In this document: piece by piece, positions 46,192 to 55,421 of the stretch
How positions within the stretch are numbered: the stretch's first letter is position 1
Layout of the letters: every line of letters begins with the position of its first letter
Assembly (NCBI RefSeq): GCF_022213955.1
Contig: NZ_JAKNTW010000023.1
Location: 124,001 to 188,000 of the forward strand
DNA: 64,000 bases
Direction: 5' to 3'
Source of the DNA: Dolomitihabitans soli
GTDB lineage: Bacteria > Actinomycetota > Actinomycetes > Streptosporangiales > Streptosporangiaceae
Made by a program: the position numbers and the translations under genes
The notes under the pieces: generated by a model
Seen by the model: the letters and a program-made list of their open reading frames with translations, nothing else
Databases searched by the model: none
What the model was told of the DNA's origin: nothing

Positions 46192-46500
46192 ATCTCAATC
46201 CTGGCATGATGCGTGAGCCGATGGCGTGATCGCGGCCGACCGGTGCGCGGGGATGGCAGAAACCGGTCGCTTACCGCAGACTGGGTGCTGACAGTTCGCC
46301 CGGCGCGGGGCCGGATCGGGGGCTGTCAAGCCACTGGGGACGGAATGCCGGGCACGTTGACGTCGTGTACGCCTAAAATTCGGTTTACGGCTGCTCGGTC
46401 TTATGGCCTTGTATCGCCCGGCCGCTGGACAAGGGTAACCTTCGACGATCGTACGGGTTCGCCCAAAGTCTCCCAAACTGCATAAAACGAATGAGGGGCC
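46192..46500. promoter_or_regulatory. Divergent promoter region between the envelope operon and mtrA
   Basis: About 300 bp without a gene. The mtrA ATG has a GAGGGG ribosome-binding site. A GGGTAACC element lies near 46433, the type of half-site reported for MtrA, and AT-rich patches (CCTAAAATTCGG near 46372, GCATAAAACG near 46481) could serve as -10 elements. No clear -35/-10 pair with good spacing was found. Confidence 0.35.
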
Positions 46501-47178
46501 ATGAAAGGACGCGTGCTGGTCGTCGACGACGACGCCGCTCTCGCTGAGATGCTCGGCATCGTGTTGCGCGGGGAGGGTTTCGAACCATCCTTCGTCTCCG
46601 ACGGTGACAAGGCGCTCGACGCGTTCCGCGACACCCGTCCGGATCTCGTACTGCTCGACCTGATGCTGCCCGGCGCCGACGGCATCGACGTGTGCCGCCG
46701 CATCCGCGCCGAGTCCGGTGTGCCGATCGTGATGCTGACCGCCAAGAGCGACACCATCGACGTGGTGCTCGGCCTGGAATCCGGCGCCGACGACTACATC
46801 GTCAAGCCGTTCAAGCCGAAGGAGCTCGTGGCCAGGGTGCGCGCGCGGCTCCGCCGTACGGACGAGCCGACGCCCGAGATACTGCAGATCGGCGACGTCA
46901 CCATCGACGTCGCGGGGCACTCGGTGAAACGCGGCGAGGAGACCATCAACCTCACTCCGCTGGAGTTCGACCTGCTGGTCGCGCTGGCCCGCAAGCCGCG
47001 GCAGGTGTTCACCCGCGAGGTCCTGCTCGAACAGGTCTGGGGCTACCGGCACGCGGCCGACACCCGGCTGGTCAACGTGCACGTCCAGCGGTTGCGCGCC
47101 AAGATCGAGAAGGACCCGGAGCATCCGGAGATCGTGGTGACCGTGCGCGGCGTGGGTTACAAGGCAGGCCCGGCCTGA
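46501..47178 (+). CDS. mtrA: Response regulator MtrA
   Basis: 225 residues, OmpR/PhoB type. Receiver domain with phospho-acceptor Asp53 (LVLLDLMLPGADGIDV), and a C-terminal winged helix (INLTPLEFDLLVALARKPRQ, TRLVNVHVQRLRAKIE). Together with MtrB and LpqB downstream this is the conserved actinobacterial system controlling cell-wall and division genes. Start and SD (GAGGGG) are clear; mtrB follows after 26 bp. Confidence 0.97.
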   Translation: MKGRVLVVDDDAALAEMLGIVLRGEGFEPSFVSDGDKALDAFRDTRPDLVLLDLMLPGADGIDVCRRIRAESGVPIVMLTAKSDTIDVVLGLESGADDYIVKPFKPKELVARVRARLRRTDEPTPEILQIGDVTIDVAGHSVKRGEETINLTPLEFDLLVALARKPRQVFTREVLLEQVWGYRHAADTRLVNVHVQRLRAKIEKDPEHPEIVVTVRGVGYKAGPA

Positions 47179-47204
47179 CGGCCGGTCCCCCCCTGGACCC
47201 CGAC

Positions 47205-48947
47205 ATGCCACCGCCGAAGGGAAAGCCGAAGCGCCGGACGCCGATGCAGATCGTGCGCGGCGTCCGCAGGAGGGCGCGGCGCGCGGCCGGCAGGCTCCGC
47301 CGCGTCTGGCGGCGTTCCCTGCAACTCCGGGTGGTCACCAGCACGCTGGTCATCTCGGTGGCGGTGGTGGCGGTGCTCGGCGTCACCCTGATGCAGCAGT
47401 TCACCAAGACCGTGGTGGAGGGGCGCACGAACGCCGCGCTCACCGAGGCGATCTCCGACCGGGCCTCGATCGTCGGCCAGCTCAACCAGCCGCCGGGCGA
47501 GGTGAGCAAGCCGAGCACCACCGGCCTCGGCGACCCGGCGCCGAGCGCGGGCGACTCCTCCCTCGACCGCGCGGCCATCGCGATGGCCAACCGGGCGGGC
47601 GAGGCGAGCCGCTACACCGTGATCATCAAGAACGAGGCCATCCCCGGCGAGTACCGCGCCACCAACGAGATCGACCCGCGCAGCATCACCGCCGACCTCC
47701 AGCAGAAGGTGCGCGACGGCCGCCTCAACGACACCCAGTCACGAACCGGTGAGCTCTACTACTTCGGCAAGGCGCAGCCCGAGCCCGGCATCGCGATCGG
47801 CGTCAAGGTCGAGAACGGCTACGAGATCTACCACTTCTTTCCGCTGACCGAGGAGGAGAACCTCCTCTGGTCGGTCCGGCAGACGCTCGTCGGCGTCGGC
47901 GTCGGCCTGGTGGTGCTGCTCGCGGCCATCGCCTCGCTGGTCACCCGCCAGGTCGTCACTCCCGTACGGCTGGCCCGCCAGGCGGCCGAGCGGCTGGCCG
48001 CCGGGCAGCTCGAAGAACGGCTCAAGGTGCGCGGCGAGGACGACCTGGCCCGGCTCGCCACCTCGTTCAACGAGATGGCGGCCAACCTGGCGCTCAAGAT
48101 CCACCAGCTGGAGGAGCTGTCACAGGTGCAGCGGCAGTTCGTCTCCGACGTCTCCCACGAGCTGCGCACCCCGCTGACCACCGTGCGGATGGCCGCCGAC
48201 CTGCTCTACGAGGCCCGTGCGGACTTCGACGCCGCGGCCTCGCGCTCGGCCGAGCTGATGCAGGCCCAGCTCGAACGGTTCGAGTCCATGCTCACCGACC
48301 TGCTGGAGATCAGCCGGTACGACGCGGGCGCCGCCACCCTCGACGTCGACTCGGTCGACATGCGCGACGTGGTGCTGCGGGCCGTCGCCGACTCCGAGGC
48401 GCTGGGCGAGAAACAGGGCGCCCGCTTCGCCCTGCGCCTGCCCAGCGAGCCGTGCATGGCCGAGGTCGACAGCCGCCGGGTCGAACGGATCCTGCGCAAC
48501 CTGCTGTTCAACGCGATCGAGCACGGCGAGGGCAAGGAGATCGTGGTCACCGTGGGCGCCGACCGGGACGCCGTGGCGGTGGCCGTGCGCGACCACGGGG
48601 TGGGGCTCCGCGCCGGCGAGGAGAACCTGGTCTTCGACCGCTTCTGGCGGGCGGACCCGTCACGGGCCAGGACCATCGGCGGCACCGGCCTCGGGCTGGC
48701 GATCTCCAGGGAGGACGCCACGCTGCACGGCGGCTGGCTCCAGGCGTGGGGCGTGCCGGGCGAGGGAACCCAGTTCAGGCTCTCGCTGCCCCGGGTGGCC
48801 GGCGCCGAGCTCAAGGGCTCGCCGCTGTCCCTGGTGCCGCCCGAGATCGAGATGCGGCGCACCTGGCGCGCGCACATCACCCCCGTGCTCTCGCCCGCCA
48901 CGGGCGAGCGCGTGCTCGACGTGACGCGCGAGGGAGGCTCCGCGTGA
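47205..48947 (+). CDS. mtrB: Sensor histidine kinase MtrB
   Basis: 580 residues from ATG 47205; the SD is poor and ATG 47244 is an alternative. Two membrane helices (VISVAVVAVLGVTLMQQF; VGVGVGLVVLLAAIASLVTR) enclose an extracellular sensor of about 180 residues. Then a HAMP domain, phospho-accepting His318 in SDVSHELRTPLTTVRM, and an ATPase domain with NLLFNAIEHGEG, GVGL and GGTGLGLAIS. The stop overlaps the lpqB start (GTGA). Partner of MtrA. Confidence 0.96.
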   Translation: MPPPKGKPKRRTPMQIVRGVRRRARRAAGRLRRVWRRSLQLRVVTSTLVISVAVVAVLGVTLMQQFTKTVVEGRTNAALTEAISDRASIVGQLNQPPGEVSKPSTTGLGDPAPSAGDSSLDRAAIAMANRAGEASRYTVIIKNEAIPGEYRATNEIDPRSITADLQQKVRDGRLNDTQSRTGELYYFGKAQPEPGIAIGVKVENGYEIYHFFPLTEEENLLWSVRQTLVGVGVGLVVLLAAIASLVTRQVVTPVRLARQAAERLAAGQLEERLKVRGEDDLARLATSFNEMAANLALKIHQLEELSQVQRQFVSDVSHELRTPLTTVRMAADLLYEARADFDAAASRSAELMQAQLERFESMLTDLLEISRYDAGAATLDVDSVDMRDVVLRAVADSEALGEKQGARFALRLPSEPCMAEVDSRRVERILRNLLFNAIEHGEGKEIVVTVGADRDAVAVAVRDHGVGLRAGEENLVFDRFWRADPSRARTIGGTGLGLAISREDATLHGGWLQAWGVPGEGTQFRLSLPRVAGAELKGSPLSLVPPEIEMRRTWRAHITPVLSPATGERVLDVTREGGSA

Positions 48948-50728
48948 GACCCCACAGGGTCGGCGCCGCCGGGCTCGCCCTCGCCCTCGTCTGGGCGGGG
49001 GCGTCCTGCGCGGTCATCCCCACGGGCGGGCCCCCGGTGTCGTACGAGGAGCAGGTCCAGGGCGACCCGCTGCGCAAGCCGTACGTCAGGGTGGTCGCCA
49101 CGGAACCGCGTTCGGAATGGACCCCGCAGCAGGTCGTCTCGGGGTTCCTGAACGCCATGGCCAGCCTCGACGACCCCGGCTGGAAGATCGCCAGGAAGTA
49201 TCTCACCGCGGAGGCGGCGCGGGGATGGCGGCCGCAGGTGGGCGTGACCGTCTACGACAAGGGGCAGATCGTCAAGGTCCCGCTGCCGCCTGACGACGCG
49301 ATGGAGACCGAGGTGACCCTCAAGGGCGCGGTCACCGGGTCGATCGACGGCGAGGGCAAGTACCGCGCGCGGTCGAGGCCGGGGGGTGAGTCGAACTTGC
49401 AGTCGTTCCCCCTGATCAAGACCCCCCAGGGGTGGCGCATCACCGAGGTGCTCAACGTGCTGCTGCTCACCGAGGCCGACATCCGGCGCAGTTACCGGCC
49501 CGTCAAGCTCTACTATCTCGACCACCTGCAGAAAGGTCTCGTCGTCGACGAGGTGCGGATCCCCGTCGACCCCGCTCAGGACTTCGCCGAGAGCATGGTC
49601 AGACGGCTGCTCGACGGCCCGACCGGCACGCTCAAGGACGCCGTCAGCAACGCGCTGCCGGCGGGCACCGAACTACGGCGAGTCTTCACCGAGGACGACA
49701 AGATCATTGTAGACCTGAACGAGGCGGCTGCCAACGCGATCTCCTCGGGCGCGCGCGGCGGCGCCGTCGACGCCATGGCCGCCCAGATCGGCTGGACGCT
49801 GAACCAGCTCACCGAGCGCTGGGAGGTGGAGGTACGCGTCAACGGCGAGCCGTTCTACCCCGACGGCAGCGCGTTGCGCGTCGGCTTCGACCGCTAGGGC
49901 CGCTTCGACCCCTGGCTGAACGCCGGGGCCACCCGCACCTACCTGATCAAGGACGGCGCGCTGCACGTGCTCAACTCCGACGGCGTGCCCGGCCCGGTGC
50001 CCGGCCAGGCCGGCCAGCCGGACGGGGGCCACGTCCAGCACGCCGTCTCCGGCAACCAGGCGAACGTCGCCGCCCTGAACGCCGGCGGCGACGCCGTGGA
50101 GGTCGCCCCCCTCGCCGACGGCGGCCAGTGGCAACGGTGGATCACCGGCAAGGACCTCACCATGCCCTCCTGGGACCGCTACGACACCGTGTGGGCCGCC
50201 GACCGGCTCGGCGCGCGCTCCTCGCGCGTCTTCCGCCACAACGGCAAGCAGCAGACCAGGATCGCGGCGCCGGGCCTGGAGACGGTCGGCGTACGGTCGC
50301 TGAGGGTCGCCCGCGACGGGGTCCGCATCGCCGCCCTCGTCGACGACGACCTCGGCACCCACGTCCGCGTCGGCACCATCATCCAGGGCCACGACACCCG
50401 CGTCGCCAACCTCCAGACGCTCTTCACCGCGGCCGAGGGCCAGAAGATCGTCGACCTCGCCTGGCGCGACGCCACCACCCTCCTCGTGTTGACCGGCAGC
50501 AAGTCGGGCCAGGAACTCCTCGCCATCTCCGTCACCGACGGCACCACCGAATCCTTCAAGGCCGACGCCCGCATCACCTCGATCGCCGCCCTGGAGGACC
50601 GCGTCCTCGCCGGAGCCCAGGACACCGAGGAGGACAGGCGCGAGCTCCTCCAGTGGGAGCCGGTCAAGGGCACCTGGATCCCCCTGATCAAGGACCCCGC
50701 CACCATGCCGATCCTTCCCCTGGGCTGA
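48944..50728 (+). pseudogene. lpqB: lpqB lipoprotein gene interrupted by one in-frame TAG
   Basis: The frame from GTG 48944 (SD AGGGAGG) runs 317 codons to a TAG at 49895-49897, then continues open in the same frame for 277 more codons to TGA at 50726. Joined, it is 594 codons, the normal LpqB length. Upstream part: signal peptide with lipobox-like GASC (Cys about 23) and GerMN domain (DFAESMVRRLLDGPTGTLKD). Downstream part: propeller domain (GRFDPWLNAGATRTYLIKDG to ATMPILPLG). A single substitution (for example from TGG or CAG) would restore it. It may be a true nonsense mutation, a readthrough site or a sequencing error. LpqB modulates MtrB. Confidence 0.9.
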
Positions 50729-50930
50729 CCCACCCGGGTTTCCGCGGTGCGGACCGGGTTGGGGCGGTGGTCGGCGTGCGCGTACGTGTGGTTCGGGCTG
50801 GTGCGGGGTCGTCGTCGTGGTGTCGGTGTGTCGGTTCGGTCGGCTGAGGCCGGTGGTGTCGTCCGACCGTGTCGGTCCGCCTGGATCGCGTCGCGGCGGA
50901 ACTGTCGGCGCCGGGTGGCAGTCTTCGGGG

Positions 50931-51650
50931 GTGCTGGGAGACCTGCTCGATCTCGTGTTGCCGCAGCGATGCGGCGGGTGCGACGCGCCGGGAGCGGTGC
51001 TGTGCGCCGGATGTACGGCGGAGCTGTGCTGGGAGCCGCGGGCGAGGATGCCGTCGCCGTCGCCGCCCGGGTTGCCGGAGTGCTGGTCGGCGGCGGTGTA
51101 CGAAGGGGCGGTCAGGCGGGCGATCATCGCCTACAAGGAGCGCGGCCGTACGGCGCTCGCCCGGCCGCTGGCCCGTGCCGTGGCGGCGACGATCGCGGCG
51201 GCGGCGCCGGAGGGGCCGGTCGTGGTGGTGCCGGTGCCGAGCGCGCGCTCCGCGCGGCGGAGCCGGGGGCACGACCCGGTCGGCCGGCTGGCCGCGCTCG
51301 CCGTACGGGAGCTGGCGGGGGCGGGGCGGTCCGTGGCGCTCGCGGCGGTGGTCGGGCAGCGGCGGCGGGTGGCGGACCAGGCGGGCCTGAGTCACGCCGA
51401 GCGTGCCGTGAATCAGTCGGCCGCCTATCGGGTCGGGGGACGGCACGCGCGGGAGGCGGCGGCTCTCTGGGCGCGTTCCTGGCCTGTCGTGCTGGTCGAC
51501 GACATCGTGACCAGCGGAGCCACGCTGGCGGAGTCGGCCGCGGCCTTGCGCGGGGCCGGAGCCGAGGTTCGCCACGCCGTCACCCTGGCGGCGACGCCCC
51601 GCCGTACCGGTGGCAGGGGTGTGGCGGACGGGCGGGTGGTGAGAGGGTGA
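50931..51650 (+). CDS. ComF family phosphoribosyltransferase-like protein
   Basis: 239 residues from GTG 50931 (VLGDLLDLVLPQRCGGCDA). A Cys4 zinc-finger-like start (RCGGCDAPGAVLCAGC) and a phosphoribosyltransferase fold ending in VVLVDDIVTSGATLAESAAA (the PRPP-binding loop). ComF proteins are linked to DNA uptake in competent bacteria; in actinobacteria their role is unclear. Position between lpqB and hpf matches Rv3242c. The frame is open upstream to 50817 but without SD. Confidence 0.9.
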   Translation: MLGDLLDLVLPQRCGGCDAPGAVLCAGCTAELCWEPRARMPSPSPPGLPECWSAAVYEGAVRRAIIAYKERGRTALARPLARAVAATIAAAAPEGPVVVVPVPSARSARRSRGHDPVGRLAALAVRELAGAGRSVALAAVVGQRRRVADQAGLSHAERAVNQSAAYRVGGRHAREAAALWARSWPVVLVDDIVTSGATLAESAAALRGAGAEVRHAVTLAATPRRTGGRGVADGRVVRG

Positions 51651-52354
51651 CGCCCGGTGGCGCGACACGCCGAAATGTCCGAAAATATGGGGTTACGGAG
51701 GGTAACAGGCAGCCCGTGGGATACGGCTCACCTGAGGGCCACATCTTGCTAGCGGGATTCCTCGGCTGTGGCTGCTCAATGGACGTGAGAAGCGCTCACG
51801 AATGGGGATGCAGCCCCACCGTAATCGGCGCACCGGGCGCGCGGTAACCCGAAAGAAAATCACGCATAGTGATCCGTTGACCGATGTGCAGGCTGACATT
51901 CGGGCGGGTTCCGGATAGCGTTCGAGCATGGCACCCGTTCGGGTCCGTGGTTGCGCAGGGTCGGGAGTCCCGGCTCTGCTAGCCGATGCCAGCCGCAGGC
52001 TAAACGGTCCACGTAAGACGACTCTTTGTCGATCGATCACGGTGCGGCTTAGAGGTAAGTCCTGCCTCCCCGAAGGGTCAGATACCCCTCGTCAGGAGAG
52101 AAGGGTAGTAGTGGCTCAGAGCCGCGAGCCCCTCAGCAGGCGAATGTGGGGTCGAAGACCAGGTCGGCCGGGCGGGTGCCACCCCAGTTCCCGGAACGAG
52201 CGACGGGCGTCCCTGCGGCGTCCTCGCGAGGTGAACGAGGAGGAGCCATCCGCTGTTGCCCGCTGAGCGACGCCACGACCCCGTCGTGGTGTCCCGGAGC
52301 CCGGCTTCCGGCCGGGCACTCAACCACAGTCGAGAGGCGAAGGGGGGCTGTTGC
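51651..52354. promoter_or_regulatory. 704-bp intergenic region / long leader upstream of hpf
   Basis: No convincing gene. Palindromes: GTTAC-GGAGG-GTAAC (51692-51706), adjacent small hairpins CGTGAG/CTCACG and TGGGG/CCCCA (about 51785-51820), and ATCAC-GCATA-GTGAT (51859-51873). TCCTG and CAGGA flank a possible larger stem at about 52061-52102. A short Arg-rich frame (52111-52266, GTG with AGAAGGG upstream) has only about 70% GC3 and is doubtful. I recognise no known riboswitch or small RNA. Confidence 0.4.
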
Positions 52355-53014
52355 ATGGACATCATCGTCAAGGGACGGCACACCGGTGTGAGTGACCGTT
52401 TCCGCGACCAAGTGACGACCAAGCTGGCCAGGATCGAGCGTCTGGACAACAAACTCATCCGAGTGGACGTGGAGGTGTCCAAAGAGCGCAACCCGCGGAT
52501 CAGCGATCAGCGCGAGCGTGTGGAACTCACCATCCACTCACGTGGCCCCGCGATCCGCGCGGAGGCGTCGGCCGACGACCGTTTCGCCGCACTGGACCTC
52601 GCCCTCGGCAAGCTGGAAGGCCGGCTCCGGCGGATCAGCGATCGGCGCAAGATCCACCATGGCAACCAATCCCCCCCGTCCGTTGCCGAGCTGACCTCCG
52701 TGGATCCCTTCGAGGTCCCGCCGGAATCATTCCGCAAGGAGTCGCAGGCGGAGCGGAGGGAACCCGAGCCGGAGCCTGCGGCGAGGAAGTACGACGAGCC
52801 TATCGTCCCCATCGAGATGGACGGTGACGGCCCGCTCATCGTCCGCGAGAAGTTCCACGAGGCCGATCCGATGACCATCGATCAGGCGCTACTGGAGATG
52901 GAGCTCGTCGGCCACGACTTCTATCTCTTCCGCGACAAGGAGAGCGGCCAGCCGAGCGTGGTCTACCGACGGCGCGGATACGACTACGGCGTCCTGCGGC
53001 TCGTCGAGCCGTAG
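52355..53014 (+). CDS. hpf: Ribosome hibernation promoting factor, long form
   Basis: 219 residues from ATG 52355 with AGGGGGG upstream. N-terminal S30AE domain (MDIIVKGRHTGVSDRFRDQV, VDVEVSKERNPRISD), a charged linker, and a C-terminal dimerisation domain (VREKFHEADPMTIDQALLEM, FYLFRDKESGQPSVVYRR). The long form dimerises 70S ribosomes into inactive 100S particles in stationary phase. Equivalent to Rv3241c. The frame is open further upstream but lacks SD and similarity. Confidence 0.95.
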   Translation: MDIIVKGRHTGVSDRFRDQVTTKLARIERLDNKLIRVDVEVSKERNPRISDQRERVELTIHSRGPAIRAEASADDRFAALDLALGKLEGRLRRISDRRKIHHGNQSPPSVAELTSVDPFEVPPESFRKESQAERREPEPEPAARKYDEPIVPIEMDGDGPLIVREKFHEADPMTIDQALLEMELVGHDFYLFRDKESGQPSVVYRRRGYDYGVLRLVEP

Positions 53015-53111
53015 GGGCCGCGCATGAAGATCCTCTCGACCAACCCGAGGACCGCGTAACCCGTGTAATCATGGCGGTTCAGAGGCTCTGGGCCCCCCAT
53101 GAGGAGGAGAC

Positions 53112-53300
53112 GTGAGCGAGCGAGCCATTCGACGTGGCACCTTGGTCGTGCGGCTGCCTGAGGAGGCCGCGCGAGCGAGTGAGCCGAAGGGCACGGTCAC
53201 CTTGGGCGTGCGGCCGACGAAGAACGCCGCGCGAGTGAGCGTGGCGAGCGGATCGTCGTACGGCGCCGTGGGCACGCGGCCGATGAAGGAGGTCGTGTGA
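53112..53300 (+). CDS. Small repeat-encoded leader peptide upstream of the response regulator
   Basis: 62 residues, GTG start with GAGGAGGAG five bases upstream. The sequence is built from imperfect ~25-residue units such as GTLVVRLPEEAARASE and GTVTLGVRPTKNAARVS, ending in MKEVV. Its stop overlaps the start of the next mini-frame (GTGTGA). No known family. It may arise from repeated duplication of the response regulator's ribosome-binding region and act only through translational coupling. Confidence 0.4.
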   Translation: MSERAIRRGTLVVRLPEEAARASEPKGTVTLGVRPTKNAARVSVASGSSYGAVGTRPMKEVV

Positions 53301-53368
53301 GCGAGCGTGGCGAGCGGATCATCGGGTACGGCACCTCGGGCGGGCCGCCGGCGAAGGAGGTCGTGTGA
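53297..53368 (+). CDS. 23-residue mini-ORF coupled to the response regulator
   Basis: Begins VSERGERIIGYGTSGG and ends PPAKEVV, closely resembling the start and end of the mini-ORF before it (VSERA... MKEVV). Start and stop overlap the neighbouring frames by four bases (GTGTGA). An AAGGAGG inside it serves as the SD of the response regulator. Probably a coupling leader rather than a functional peptide. Confidence 0.35.
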   Translation: MSERGERIIGYGTSGGPPAKEVV

Positions 53369-54066
53369 CCGATTCCGACGAGGCGGGTGCGGCCGGTCAG
53401 GACGAGCCGATCCGCGTGCTGATCGTTGACGATCACGCGTTGATCCGCCGCAGCCTGGAGATGGCGCTGGCCGCGGAGGCGGACATCGAGGTGGTCGGTG
53501 AGGCGAGCGACGGTCAGGAGGCGGTCGAGCTCGCGGACCGCCTCCTGCCGGACGTCGTGTTGATGGACGTCCGGATGCCGAGGCAGAGCGGCATCGAGGC
53601 GACGCGCGGCATCAAGGCATCGGTGCCGAGCACGCGCATCATCATGCTGACGGTGAGCGACGAGGAGGAGGACCTCTTCGAGGCGATCAAGGCGGGTGCC
53701 ACCGGCTACCTGCTGAAGGACGTGCAGCTCGACGAGGTTCCCGACGCCGTGCGCGGCGTGCACGAGGGGCAGTCCCTGATCAACCCGGCGATGGCCGCGA
53801 AGCTCATCAGCGAGTTCGCGAACATGAGCCGCAAGGAGGCCGAGCGGCCCCCGCAGCTTCCGGTTCCCCGGTTGACCGACCGGGAGATGGAGGTGCTCCG
53901 TCTCGTCGCGAAGGGCATGAACAACCGGGAGATCGCCAAACAGCTCTTCATCTCTGAGAACACCGTGAAGAACCACGTACGCAACATCCTGGACAAGTTG
54001 CAGCTGCACTCCAGGATGGAGGCCGTGGTCTACGCGGTCAGGGAACGGATGCTGGAGATCACCTGA
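53365..54066 (+). CDS. NarL/LuxR-type response regulator
   Basis: 233 residues, GTG start with AAGGAGG upstream. Receiver domain with phospho-acceptor Asp68 (DVVLMDVRMPRQSGIEA) and acidic pair Asp22-Asp23; a C-terminal LuxR helix-turn-helix (LTDREMEVLRLVAKGMNNRE, IAKQLFISENTVKNHVRNIL). No histidine kinase is encoded nearby, so it is an orphan in this window. Homologues occur between hpf and secA in related actinobacteria. Preceded by two overlapping repeat-derived mini-ORFs. Confidence 0.93.
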   Translation: MTDSDEAGAAGQDEPIRVLIVDDHALIRRSLEMALAAEADIEVVGEASDGQEAVELADRLLPDVVLMDVRMPRQSGIEATRGIKASVPSTRIIMLTVSDEEEDLFEAIKAGATGYLLKDVQLDEVPDAVRGVHEGQSLINPAMAAKLISEFANMSRKEAERPPQLPVPRLTDREMEVLRLVAKGMNNREIAKQLFISENTVKNHVRNILDKLQLHSRMEAVVYAVRERMLEIT

Positions 54067-54084
54067 GCCCTCCGGCCCGGCCTC

Positions 54085-55293
54085 TCAGCCGAGGCCGGCG
54101 GGCCGCCGGGCCAGGTCGGCGAGCTCGGGCGGGGTGACCCGTTCGACGCGCACGTCGGTGCAGCCGACCCATTCGGCGGCCGACCACAGGGCCTCCCGCA
54201 CGGCCTCGACACGTTTGACCTGCCCGGGCCCGGGCTCGATGCTCATCTGGCGGGCGATGAGCGTCGAGCCGTCGCGGGCCGGATCGACCCGTCCGACGAG
54301 CCGCCCTCCTGCGAGGACGGGCATCGTGAAGTAGCCGTGCACCCGCTTCTCTTTGGGGACGTATGCCTCAAGCCGGTGGTTGAACCCGAAGATCCGCTCG
54401 GTGCGGGACCGGTCCCAGACCAGCGAGTCGAACGGCGACAGCAGCGTGGTGCGATGACGTCCCTTCGGCTCGGTGGCGAGGGCCGCGGGGTCCGCCCACG
54501 CGTTGGGCACGCCGTCGCCGGTCTCGCGGCCCCGCCGTACGGCGGGCCAGCCCGCGACGTGCACCGGGGTGAGCCCGGCGGCGCCGCTGGCGAGAGCCTC
54601 GTCGAGGAAGGCCGCGTGCTGACCCTTCAGACGGAGGAAGTCGATGAGGTCGGCCCTGTTCGCGACCCCGAGAGCCGCCCCGGCCACGCGGGCCAGCCGT
54701 ACGACGCACTCCTCGTCGGTCAGGTCGTCGGCGCGGAGGTGGTCGGGGACCGCGCGCTCGGCCAGATCGTAGATCCGGCGCCAGCCGACCCTGCGGGTGC
54801 ACACGACCTCGCCGATGTCGAGCAGGTACTCCACCGAGATCTTCACGTCGGACCAGTCCCACCAGGGGCCGCCGTTCTTGGCGCCGCCGAGGTCGGTGGT
54901 GGTGAGCGGGCCGCTGTCGCGGACCTGGTCGAGGACCTTGTCCACGGTGGGCGGCACCTGGTGCCAGCGGAAGCGGCGGGTGCGGTAGGCCCTGCGCCTG
55001 AAGGCGTAGAGCGGCCAGTGCTCGATGGGGACGATGCAGGCGGCGTGGCACCAGTATTCGAAGGCGGCGCCGCCCCAGTAGGCCAGCTCGACCTTGTCCC
55101 TGCCGACGGCGCCGAGCCGGGCGTAGGCGATCAGCTCGTGCGAGCGGGCCAGCACCGAGATCGTGTCGAGCTGGACGGCGCCCAGCCTGCCGAGCACGGC
55201 CGGGACACCGCCGCGGCGCGCGTCGGACCCGAGGAAACCCTGGGCTCGGAGGATGACGCGCCGAGCCTCGTCGGGGGTCAAAGAGGTCACCAT
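54085..55293 (-). CDS. YcaQ-like winged-helix DNA glycosylase family protein
   Basis: 402 residues from ATG 55293 (MVTSLTPDEARRVIL); the frame is open to 55323. Motifs of the YcaQ/AlkZ HTH_42 family: LGRLGAVQLDTISVLARSHE (the region of the catalytic QxQ/QxD motif, here QLD), YWGGAAFEYWCHAACIVP, LLSPFDSLVWDRSRTERIFG, and VPKEKRVHGYFTMPVLAGGR. YcaQ-type enzymes unhook interstrand DNA crosslinks. Convergent with the response regulator. Confidence 0.88.
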   Translation of the reverse strand: MVTSLTPDEARRVILRAQGFLGSDARRGGVPAVLGRLGAVQLDTISVLARSHELIAYARLGAVGRDKVELAYWGGAAFEYWCHAACIVPIEHWPLYAFRRRAYRTRRFRWHQVPPTVDKVLDQVRDSGPLTTTDLGGAKNGGPWWDWSDVKISVEYLLDIGEVVCTRRVGWRRIYDLAERAVPDHLRADDLTDEECVVRLARVAGAALGVANRADLIDFLRLKGQHAAFLDEALASGAAGLTPVHVAGWPAVRRGRETGDGVPNAWADPAALATEPKGRHRTTLLSPFDSLVWDRSRTERIFGFNHRLEAYVPKEKRVHGYFTMPVLAGGRLVGRVDPARDGSTLIARQMSIEPGPGQVKRVEAVREALWSAAEWVGCTDVRVERVTPPELADLARRPAGLG

Positions 55294-55421
55294 GGAACAG
55301 ATGCTAGTTCCCGTCACCGACAAAATGACTTCGCCGGTGTCCCACGACCCGGCTCAAGCTCCCCGTGATCTTCGACTCGACCTTCGAAGGGGGAGAACCG
55401 GAAGCGCGGTTCGCCCCGGGG

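Noticed and set aside
46692-47204. N-terminal extension of MtrB into mtrA
   Set aside because: Out-of-frame reading of mtrA; the kinase begins after the mtrA stop.
52111-52266. Arg-rich 51-residue ORF upstream of hpf
   Set aside because: It has an SD-like sequence, but GC3 is only about 70% against roughly 90% in neighbouring genes; not listed as a gene.
51651-52354. Cobalamin or c-di-AMP riboswitch before hpf
   Set aside because: Some GC-rich boxes look superficially similar, but the conserved core elements are absent.
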